A stretch of DNA of 64,000 nt from NCBI GenBank assembly GCA_040878035.1, contig JBBDMX010000093.1:3834-67833 (forward strand). Reading direction: 5' to 3'. How positions within the stretch are numbered: the first letter of the stretch is position 1; the number at the start of each line of letters is the position of its first letter. Made by a program: the position numbers and the translations under genes. The DNA comes from JBBDMX01 sp040878035 (GTDB taxonomy: Bacteria; Planctomycetota; Phycisphaerae; Phycisphaerales; Phycisphaeraceae). The notes beneath the pieces are model-generated. The model was not told where the DNA came from and did not search any database. It worked only from the letters and a program-made list of their open reading frames with translations. Below are positions 17,085-24,480 of this stretch, one piece after another.

Positions 17085-17285
17085 TGTCAGCCCCCCCCTC
17101 CCCTCCCCCCCCGGTGTCATCTTTTGATTTCTCCTTATTCCTCCGGGACTTAGCGAATGTCAGTCCCCATGTCAGTGGCGTGTCAGGCTGACATTCCGGA
17201 CAATCCGGTCGGTCATTTGTAATCCATTTATTAAACATCGCTTGCATCACCAATCGCAAGATTATGAAAATGTCAGGGGCTGACA
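17085..17285. repeat. TGTCAG repeat cluster with two short palindromes
   Basis: TGTCAG occurs at 17085, 17158, 17170, 17181 and 17271; the middle three are spaced 12 and 11 bp, about one helical turn. Two copies are extended into inverted repeats: TGTCAGGCTGACA at 17181-17193 and TGTCAGGGGCTGACA at 17271-17285. The layout resembles a multi-site operator or iteron cluster, but no adjacent gene explains it. Confidence 0.65.
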
Positions 17286-17594
17286 AATAATCTGGGGAAA
17301 CCTGGTGGCCGGGCACCAAAGGCCCATGGCATCTGAACTGTCCGTAACAAAACGCAGCGGTCGTATTGCCTTGGTGTCTTGTGCTGGCAAGCATGGGAGA
17401 AAAACGCCTCGGCAACAAAGGAACTGCCTCCTCCTTCTCCGGGTGCACTGATCCGAAAATGCCTCCCTGTATCAATGGACGGGGAGTGGTGGTTCGTTCA
17501 CATTATATTGTACCACCTTCGTCATAACAGTCAAGGGCCATGTAGACCGCACGGGGAACCCGCGAGTTCCTTGTTCCGAGGCGCAACCACCGAA

Positions 17595-19724
17595 TCAGAA
17601 GAGTGACATCTGGGCCTCCACACAGACAGTGGGTGCTGGCGCGAAGGCGCCGTCCTCCAATGCCCGCTCGACCAGTTCATCGAGAGCGCCAACGTTGCCG
17701 CCGGGCTCGGTGGCGCATAGGAGTTGCCCCACGAGCGTGATGCGGCGGTCGTTGCGGGAGAGTACGAACCCCGCATTCGCCAAGCGGTACAGTTTTGCCC
17801 GCGCGCGCTCGAGGGCATCGGCAGGATCGCAAATCGGCCCGTCCGCAGGCGCTCGCTTGCGGCAGACGAGAATTATGTCAAGTTGGATCGGCTCTTTCGC
17901 CTGAAATTTGGGCGTGGCGACCGACATCTCGGCCTTCACAGGATGGGCGTTCACGAAGCGGAACCCCGCGCCCCAAACGGCGGTAGCCAGCGACCGCCAC
18001 CCCTCGGGCCGTGAGTGGTGGTACGTGAAGACGAGCAGGCCGTCGTCGCGCATCACACGGTGGCACTCGGTGAATACGGCGCGCAGCTTGTGAGCGAACT
18101 GGTCGGCGTCGGCGTCCTGAACTTCACCTTGCTGGCGCGTCGAGGCGCTGCGCGAGCGGGAATCAGTCCCGCCGCCCAGCAGTTGCCAAGCGTAAAAAAA
18201 ATCAGCGAGTTCGGAGTAGTGGACGTTGTCGAAGAAAGGCGGGTCGGTAGCGACGATATCGACCGACCTGTCGGGAAGACCCGTGAGTGCGGAATCGCCC
18301 GTCGACAAATAGATGCCTCGCTGTGAAAACGCACCGTCCGTCGGCCATTCGGGTTCGACGCGACCCGTGAAGGACGGTGAACAGACCCTGGCGGGCGAGG
18401 ACGAGACATTCAACTCAGTTGGCGCTTCGCGGTATTCGATGGCGCGGAGCAACCGGCTTCGCAGGAGATTCGAGAACCCACCAGAACTCTTGGGCGTACC
18501 CCAGACGTTCGCCTCGATCGGCATTCGCTCAGGCTTGAGGATGTGGTGCGAGAACATGTGGCGCACGGCACCGGTTCCCTCGCCCTTGTAGGATGCGAAG
18601 AGGTTGTTGAACTCCAGCGCGCCGGAGAAGAGCGTAAGTAATGCGTCCCGGGCTTCTGCATCGTCGAGATTGAGGATCGCGCACCGTAGCCAGCCGAGCG
18701 CAAGCAGTTGGCGGTCATTGAAAAAGTCCGCCCAGCAGCGGAAGTTATAGTTCATCGCCTGCCGGGTGTTGTGCCCGTCGGTCAGGCAGAGCGACGGAAG
18801 CGTTAACCGTCCTGCGTTCAACTCAGCGCTCAACGTCTCGCTGCATCGGCGATAGAACGCCAGGTCGTCGTCGGTAACGGACAGATACTCCTTTCGGCCA
18901 TCACTGCGCAGGACGAGCTTGCCGAAGAGCCGAAAGCGAGGGCGTGAATCGCCGATCGCCTTGAGGATAGTGAAGCTGGACTTGCACCCCGTGCATGTTG
19001 CCTTCGCGCCGGACGCGTTTCCCTTCGTCGCGTCGAAATGGAAGCCGCACGCACCGCAGGTCACATTGTCCGGCAACCGCGTGATCTGGAAGATGTCGGC
19101 GCATGCGGGGCAGCGAACCTGAACGTGGGTTTTGCGCTTCGGGTGCGCGTTCCGCGCGACGATGTGCGAGGGGAACAGATCCACCGTCGTTGAGCAATCC
19201 GGGCACTGGGCCTGCATGACCCAGAAGTAGTAGAGCACTTCGGAGGGGAGTCCGCGGCGGTCGCACGTCTGATACAGTGCGCGGATGCGTTGTTCGACGT
19301 GCTCGGCTAGTTCATCGTACGCAGCCAAAATTCGGCGTCGGTCGAGCGGGCCCATCGCCGTGCGGACGGAGCGAACGGCCACGGGGTTGATATCGCGCCC
19401 GAGTGCCGTCATGCCGAGCTTGTGCGCCTCGCCAATCGTTGTGCCGGACCCCATGAACGGGTCGAGAACTGTGACGTTCGCGAGGTGGTGCTGCTGGAAA
19501 AACAACGTGCGCAGCTCGGCGTCGGGCGGCAGGATAGCCCCGAGCAGCAGCCCACGGAACACGGAGCCGAGGCGCTGCGCCCACCACTTGTGGACGTGGT
19601 AGACTGGTCGATGAATCTCTTTGCGCCAGCTCTCGCGCTCGGCCAGTTCCGACAGGAACTCGAAAGCGAAAACGTCCGCCTCGATAATGCGGGCATCAAG
19701 TGTTTTCGTCGTCGGATTCGTCAT
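17595..19724 (-). CDS. DNA methylase with zinc-ribbon-like insert, DUF1156-like
   Basis: A 709-residue predicted adenine or cytosine amino-methyltransferase. The SAM-binding motif LDPFMGSGTT lies at 87-96 and the catalytic TDPPF at 493-497, an order with SAM motif first. Between them is a long insert with four Cys pairs (CPDC 174-177, CPAC 205-208, CGAC 223-226, CTGC 244-247), likely two or more zinc ribbons. The N-terminal HVHKWWAQRLGSVFRG stretch resembles the start of DUF1156-type methylases. It overlaps the upstream nuclease gene by 29 bp on the same strand. The natural reading is the modification partner of that nuclease. The recognition sequence cannot be inferred. Confidence 0.85.
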   Translation of the reverse strand: MTNPTTKTLDARIIEADVFAFEFLSELAERESWRKEIHRPVYHVHKWWAQRLGSVFRGLLLGAILPPDAELRTLFFQQHHLANVTVLDPFMGSGTTIGEAHKLGMTALGRDINPVAVRSVRTAMGPLDRRRILAAYDELAEHVEQRIRALYQTCDRRGLPSEVLYYFWVMQAQCPDCSTTVDLFPSHIVARNAHPKRKTHVQVRCPACADIFQITRLPDNVTCGACGFHFDATKGNASGAKATCTGCKSSFTILKAIGDSRPRFRLFGKLVLRSDGRKEYLSVTDDDLAFYRRCSETLSAELNAGRLTLPSLCLTDGHNTRQAMNYNFRCWADFFNDRQLLALGWLRCAILNLDDAEARDALLTLFSGALEFNNLFASYKGEGTGAVRHMFSHHILKPERMPIEANVWGTPKSSGGFSNLLRSRLLRAIEYREAPTELNVSSSPARVCSPSFTGRVEPEWPTDGAFSQRGIYLSTGDSALTGLPDRSVDIVATDPPFFDNVHYSELADFFYAWQLLGGGTDSRSRSASTRQQGEVQDADADQFAHKLRAVFTECHRVMRDDGLLVFTYHHSRPEGWRSLATAVWGAGFRFVNAHPVKAEMSVATPKFQAKEPIQLDIILVCRKRAPADGPICDPADALERARAKLYRLANAGFVLSRNDRRITLVGQLLCATEPGGNVGALDELVERALEDGAFAPAPTVCVEAQMSLF

Positions 19725-20508
19725 CGGCGACTTCGACCTTTCCGGATTCGAGACTCTTCATGGATACCTTGCCCGTCGGTGCGCCCTTCACACGCCACGC
19801 CGTGAAACGATGCTCCTTGCCTGCGGTCGGATTGTTGATCAGCTTGGGAGAAAGGTTGTCGGTGGGCCGGTCGTACGTGTAGCCGACGACCAGCCGCGCG
19901 CATTCGCGCCTGCAAAGATCCCCGACTTTCGCGAGGCCAGATACGCTCATCTCGGACGGTAGGATGAGCGTTTGTCGGTGGGCGAGCCCGTCGGCGAGGT
20001 GGAACGGCGTCGGGACGACGTACATCCGTCGCGCGCGGATCAGGATGTCGCCGTAGCTGCCAAAGCCTTTAACGCTTTTGTTCCGCCGGTGCGGCTCGCG
20101 GTCAGCATTCAACAAATCGCCGTGACAGATCACCAGATCAAGAACCGGATACGTGTCTCCGTCCGGCTGCTTCGGATAGCGGCCGAAGACATAGTAGATG
20201 GTCCGCCCGTTATGGTGCCCGGTTGGTAACTGGCTGTTGCTGTCGAAGCTCGCTTCACGTCCCGGATAGGCGAGGCCCTTCGCCTCGAACCCGTCGGTAT
20301 GTGCGACCAATCGGAAATCGGGATAGCTGTTCCGACCCCCGGTCTCAATGTGCTCGCCTAAGGCTTCGAGCCGATCGTGGAACCAGTTCTGAAAATGAAA
20401 CTCCTTGTCTGACGTGCTGACCCGCCTGATCATTACGCCGTCGCCGATCGCCTTCACGCACTGCGTGAACGCTCGCACCGGAATGGAGAGCGATGAATCA
20501 GTAGGCAT
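19696..20508 (-). CDS. Predicted PD-(D/E)XK restriction endonuclease
   Basis: A 270-residue protein of unrecognised family. A nuclease core is visible at SYPDFRLV followed ten residues later by GFEAKGL: P63-D64 and E75-A76-K77 form a PD...ExK signature of the PD-(D/E)XK superfamily. The conserved-looking YVFGRYPKQPDGDTYPVLDLVIC strand region could pack against that core. GAGGA lies about 8 bp before the ATG. Directly overlapping a DNA methylase on its 3' side strongly suggests a type II-like restriction enzyme. The C-terminus is acidic (ESDDEN). Function is inferred from the motif plus the pairing. Confidence 0.7.
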   Translation of the reverse strand: MPTDSSLSIPVRAFTQCVKAIGDGVMIRRVSTSDKEFHFQNWFHDRLEALGEHIETGGRNSYPDFRLVAHTDGFEAKGLAYPGREASFDSNSQLPTGHHNGRTIYYVFGRYPKQPDGDTYPVLDLVICHGDLLNADREPHRRNKSVKGFGSYGDILIRARRMYVVPTPFHLADGLAHRQTLILPSEMSVSGLAKVGDLCRRECARLVVGYTYDRPTDNLSPKLINNPTAGKEHRFTAWRVKGAPTGKVSMKSLESGKVEVADDESDDENT

Positions 20509-20755
20509 TCCGTGATCCTCAGTAAAATCGCGTTCTTATTGTACGAACTGTCTTGGCTCGCTGCCGATGCCATGCTCGCCCTCTCCATCCGCCGCTGCGC
20601 CGCTTCGACCTTTTGACGGGCTCAGGGTCGCTTCGAGCCGGGGTTAAGAAAAGGGCTCAGGAGTCATCGTTGAGCATCGGGCCTATGGCTCTTGTGCAGT
20701 CCGCAGGATGACGCCAGACCCGGTTTCACGTAGGGATGCCGACATGCGCGCCAAG

Positions 20756-21163
20756 TTATCCTGGCGGGGATGCTTCCGGCGGTGGCGCGGGGCGGGAGAG
20801 GATGAAGATCAAGGCGGCAACGCCGATGAGCCCCAGCAGGATATTGAACCAGGGCGCGGCCTGAAAGCAGACGATGGTCAGCGTGAAACTGGCGATGATG
20901 ATCAGGGCCGCGGCGAACTTGGGGCCGGGCCGGATGGCGCGGTGCTCACGCCAATGGTGCAGCATCGGCCCAAAGTGGCGCTGCGACCGCAGCCAGTGGT
21001 GCAGGCGTGGCGACGCTTTCGAAAAGCACACGGCCGCCAGCAGCACAAACGGCGTCGTCGGCAGCAGCGGCAAGGCCATCCCCAACACCGCCAGGCCTAA
21101 CGACAGCGTGCCCACCACGATCAACAGTGTCCGTCCTATCCGGGATGCGAACATCGTGAGCAT
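20756..21163 (-). CDS. DUF454/YbaN-family inner-membrane protein
   Basis: A 135-residue protein with hydrophobic segments at about 10-45 and two more near the C-terminus. The hallmark ALPLLPTTPFVLLAAVCF segment is followed by SKASPRLHHWL, as in DUF454. The cellular role of the family is poorly defined. It stands alone: repeat-rich sequence lies downstream of its promoter side, and a 247-bp gap separates it from the nuclease gene. That gap includes a GACGGGCTCAGGGTCGCTTC segment of dispersed-repeat appearance but no gene. Confidence 0.85.
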   Translation of the reverse strand: MLTMFASRIGRTLLIVVGTLSLGLAVLGMALPLLPTTPFVLLAAVCFSKASPRLHHWLRSQRHFGPMLHHWREHRAIRPGPKFAAALIIIASFTLTIVCFQAAPWFNILLGLIGVAALIFILSRPAPPPEASPPG

Positions 21164-21826
21164 GTTAGCCCGAAAGATTCACCGCAGAGGTCGCGGAGGA
21201 CGCAGAGGAAGCCAATCATTTCAGAACAATAACTTCGGGCGCTACTGGCGGACTTCCAACCCTCCCAGGAAACACACCGCGAAAACCAAGTCATGTCAGT
21301 TGGACCGTGAACGTGACGGGGCAACGACCGGGGGCTAAGCCGTCCCTGACCCCGGAAGTTTGCCGCGACGCGCGGCGTCCGTGCGCGTGGCCGACAACTT
21401 CCGCACCATTCGCCGATGCGCCGCCGCTGGGTTATCCGCAGCGACGCTGCGCTGCCCTACTGACTTTGAACCTCGCACGCCGCGCTTCGCGTCCAATTAA
21501 AAAGGCCCGGCCGGCCGAAGCCATGCCGAGCCCTTCCGGGGGCAAAGTTGATCTATCCATGAGTATATCGGCAAAACACCCAAAGTCACGACACAACGCC
21601 ATCCGATAACAGGCAATTGAGACCTTTGATTAACCACCAAGACACCAAGGACACCAAGAAGAGGCAGGAAGAACATCACGAAGACAGGAAGACACGAAGG
21701 AAGATCCCAATATCCGCATTGGCATGCCGGGGTTCCGATTGCTGCGGTTGCTGTCCTCTGACCCCGGACCCCGGACCCCGCACCCCGCACCCCGCACCCC
21801 AGTCCTCTGCCCTCTGACCTCTGACC
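21164..21826. other. Gene-free gap containing several unpaired repeat words
   Basis: No convincing gene. It holds single arms of repeat families that occur elsewhere in the window as inverted pairs: CACCGCAGAGGTCGCGGAGG near 21180; a 9-bp ACCAAGGAC-type run (about 21632-21660) followed by ACGAAG words to about 21705; and GGACCCC/GCACCCC tandem units from about 21762 to 21800, leading into CTCTGACCTC units that reach the stop codon of the next minus-strand gene. These look like half-elements or decayed copies. Confidence 0.7.
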
Positions 21827-24262
21827 TCACCGCGGGTAGACCGAGTACACCGGCGGATGCAGGCCGTGGGTGAACAAGTAGTAACCGGCGCCGATGCTGA
21901 TCCACACCAGGCCCGAGAGCAGTTCACCGGCGATGACACCGACCATCAGCGGCATGAACTGCGACACCGCCCGCGCCCCGCCGAGCTGCACCACTGCCTT
22001 CTTGATCGCCCAGCCAATCAGGAACGACACGCTGAGCATGATCGAGGGGAAGGTGCCCCAGAAGACAAAGAGCACGGGGTGGATCGGCCACCACGGCAGG
22101 CGAAGACGCGCCAGCGTGCAGATGAGCACCAGCGCCAGGCCCAGGGCCACCCATCCCAGCGCCCCCTGCCTGGGCGCGATGTGCCAGAGGCGATCCAAGC
22201 TGCTGGTTTGCACGGACGTCTCCAACTGGCCCGAGGCCGTCAGGTCCCAGATCATGGTGGTCTGGCGATCGAAGGGCATGTGCGACACCTGCTCGCGCAC
22301 CCACCAGCCGACGGTTTCGGTCATGCCGATGTTGTAGTGCAGGCTCAGCACGATGGTGGTGGTGACCGCCAGGCCAATGACGATGATGCCGATCATCCAC
22401 GGCGCGGCCCGTGCCGGGCGCAGCGCGTCAGGCCGATCCAGCAGGCGCATGGCGTTAGCCAACTGCGGCATAACCGCATCGGCGGGATCGATCATGCAAA
22501 TCAGGCTCGCCAGCGCCAGCACGATGTAGGGCGTGGGCCCGATCGCCACGTTGCCCAGGAGCGACACCATCACCGCCACCGGCACCCAGCCGGCGTGAAT
22601 CATGAACGCCCCAGTTTCAGCGTTGATCCGCGCCAGCACGAGCACCAGCAGCAGCATGAGGACAAACAGCACCAACCCCAGCACCGGGTCCAACCCGCCG
22701 GTGCGAAGCAACAGAGGCGCCAGCGCCACGCACAGAATCAGCACGCGTGCCGCCCACGCGCAATAGCGCGGCGTGTCGGGGCGGCGCAAGCCCACGGCGG
22801 CGGCGGCGACGTTCACGTAATGACGCCGGCCCGCGTAGAGCATCATCAGCGCCATGCCCGCAAAGGCGCCAAAGAGAATAAGCGCCTCGTTGCCGCCCTC
22901 GGACGAGCTGTCGCGAATGCTGATGCCGTTGGCCACCAGCACGCTGGCAAAGGCCGTCCAGATGAACATGGACAACCCCAGGCTCAGCGAGACCTCGGTG
23001 GTCAGGAAGAACGAAAAGGCGATCACGCTGGGGAAGATGAATGGCCGGTAGAGGCCCCACGATCCGGGCACCTTGAGGGCGTTAGGAAACAGGTCCATGA
23101 GCGCACTGAAATCATGGCGCATACGGATATACAGGGGAAACTCGGGCCACCAGGCGTGCAGGCCGTTGATGCAGTGCAGCAGCAGCATGGCGCCCAGGCC
23201 GTACCAGAACAGCCGGGCGTATGCCACGTCGGGCAAGCGCCGGCCGGGCTGGCGCGCGATGGCCAGCTCGGCAAAGCGCACCACCGGATAGGGCAACAAC
23301 TCGCGGCGCGACCACTGCGGATGCACGATCAGCACCAGGCACAGGCTGGCGGTTGCCAGCAGGAGGAACAAGCCGCCCCAGAGGCGCATCGTCGGCCACC
23401 ACGCGGCCCAGGGAATCTCAGCAAGGCGCACACGCTGATCGCTGGGCGCGCCGCTGATGGCCAGGTCCGTGACGGCCGGGTCGTGCCTCCCACCCAGCAG
23501 CATGACGCCTCGTCCCGGCGGCGCCGGCGAGACGTGCTCGGAAAACACAGTGGCCAGCACGAGGCGGTTGAGCTTCTCGATTTGGTCGGCACTGAGCGTG
23601 CCGGCGCCGTAGCGCTTCAGCAGCGCATCGGCCGACGCAGGCAAGGGCGCCGCCTCGATCGCCGCGGCGCCAAACAGGCCGTCTTGGGGCAGCACCGCGT
23701 TGATCGCGGCAAGCATGCGCCGCTGCTGGCTGTCAGCTGCGTGACCTTCCTGCGCCACCTGGCGAATCATGGCCTGCGCTTCGTCATCCAGTGTCGTCCA
23801 CAAATCGTGTGCTGCCGACGAAGCGTCGGCGGCCTCATGGGCGAGCCGGCGACAGAAGCCCGGCCAGTCGCGCACATGCCCGCTGGCCAGGCGCGACGAA
23901 CCGCCGGGCAGATACGACAGCACCTCGGCGCCCTGCCAGGAGGTGGTGGTGGGCAACCAGTGCGCCGGCAGGACCATCATGGGCGAGTAGACGCGCGAGA
24001 AGGCGGAGCCGGGAAAGCTCGCCGCCGCCAGCCCCAGACCCACGATCACCGCCAGTTCGCCCGGCCCAAACGTCCACCGCGGCCGCAGCAGCCACAGCAA
24101 CGGATTGACCAGCAGCACCAGCAGCACCATCGTGCCAAAGACGGAAAACGGCAGCAGCCCGCCGATGAGGCTGTTCTGCTCAATCACCCAATCGTTGTAA
24201 TAGGTGAAAGCACACAGCCCCATCGCCAGCAGCAGGCCCAGCACAATGCTGCGTACGGTCAC
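21827..24262 (-). CDS. Large polytopic membrane protein, DUF6785-like
   Basis: An 811-residue integral membrane protein with roughly 14 hydrophobic segments: two near the N-terminus (1-90), a soluble loop of about 200 residues (100-290), then a dense membrane half from about 300 to the end. Recognisable planctomycete-type stretches include FFLTTEVSLSLGLS and GWVPVAVMVSLLG. It resembles the DUF6785/DUF6784 family, distantly similar to oligopeptide-type transporters. It follows NAGLU on the same strand, so it may import the sugar or oligosaccharide released by that enzyme; this is inference. Its TGA stop is the first triplet of a tandem repeat (units AGGTCAG). Confidence 0.75.
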   Translation of the reverse strand: MTVRSIVLGLLLAMGLCAFTYYNDWVIEQNSLIGGLLPFSVFGTMVLLVLLVNPLLWLLRPRWTFGPGELAVIVGLGLAAASFPGSAFSRVYSPMMVLPAHWLPTTTSWQGAEVLSYLPGGSSRLASGHVRDWPGFCRRLAHEAADASSAAHDLWTTLDDEAQAMIRQVAQEGHAADSQQRRMLAAINAVLPQDGLFGAAAIEAAPLPASADALLKRYGAGTLSADQIEKLNRLVLATVFSEHVSPAPPGRGVMLLGGRHDPAVTDLAISGAPSDQRVRLAEIPWAAWWPTMRLWGGLFLLLATASLCLVLIVHPQWSRRELLPYPVVRFAELAIARQPGRRLPDVAYARLFWYGLGAMLLLHCINGLHAWWPEFPLYIRMRHDFSALMDLFPNALKVPGSWGLYRPFIFPSVIAFSFFLTTEVSLSLGLSMFIWTAFASVLVANGISIRDSSSEGGNEALILFGAFAGMALMMLYAGRRHYVNVAAAAVGLRRPDTPRYCAWAARVLILCVALAPLLLRTGGLDPVLGLVLFVLMLLLVLVLARINAETGAFMIHAGWVPVAVMVSLLGNVAIGPTPYIVLALASLICMIDPADAVMPQLANAMRLLDRPDALRPARAAPWMIGIIVIGLAVTTTIVLSLHYNIGMTETVGWWVREQVSHMPFDRQTTMIWDLTASGQLETSVQTSSLDRLWHIAPRQGALGWVALGLALVLICTLARLRLPWWPIHPVLFVFWGTFPSIMLSVSFLIGWAIKKAVVQLGGARAVSQFMPLMVGVIAGELLSGLVWISIGAGYYLFTHGLHPPVYSVYPR

Positions 24263-24288
24263 GCGCGTCCTTCCGGTTCAGGCTGGTT

Positions 24289-24480
24289 CGGCCCCCTCTC
24301 CCCCGGGGAGAGGGTTGGGGTGAGGGGATGTCCGAATGAGTACGGCGTGCGATTTGGCCCAAGCTCAATGGCTACTAGCATCACCACGCCCCTGTCATCA
24401 CCAAGACCGCTCACCCGGCCTCGAAGACTCCGGGGTCGGCCATTCTCTCCCCAAGGGAGAGGGATATCCTTCACCCTGCC
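24289..24480. repeat. CTCTCCC/GGGAGAG palindromic repeats between NAGLU and DUF6785 genes
   Basis: Two palindromic cores occur in one 208-bp gap: CCCTCTCCCCCGGGGAGAGGG with a GGTGAGGGG tail (24292-24327), and TCTCCCCAAGGGAGAGGG followed by ATATCCTTCACCC (24443-24477). Each core can fold into a strong stem. The second overlaps the NAGLU stop codon. The same core recurs at 40.2 kb and 42.4 kb. Confidence 0.85.

Larger units (their letters stand above)
16574..17594. other. Gene-free gap with several repeat types
   Basis: About 1 kb between the last Gfo/Idh gene and the methylase. The first part holds a hairpin direct repeat (16604-16700), a CCCAG/CTGGG stem around 16774-16789, and short GC tracts. 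The second part, from about 16,900, is visibly lower in GC and contains a C-rich run and TGTCAG repeats. Open frames exist on both strands, the longest at 16762-17475 on the minus strand, but none starts with a plausible ribosome-binding site or resembles a family I know. It marks a composition change at the edge of the restriction-modification pair. Confidence 0.7.

Noticed and set aside
16762..17475. 237-codon minus-strand open frame in the gene-free gap, with a CPEC motif
   Set aside because: Runs through C-tracts and repeat DNA, no ribosome-binding site, and only a fragmentary resemblance to a metal-binding peptide; not enough to call a gene.
20509..20755. Possible small gene in the gap between the nuclease and DUF454 genes
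   Set aside because: No open frame with a start, ribosome-binding site and plausible composition was seen; the gap has only a short dispersed-repeat-like segment.
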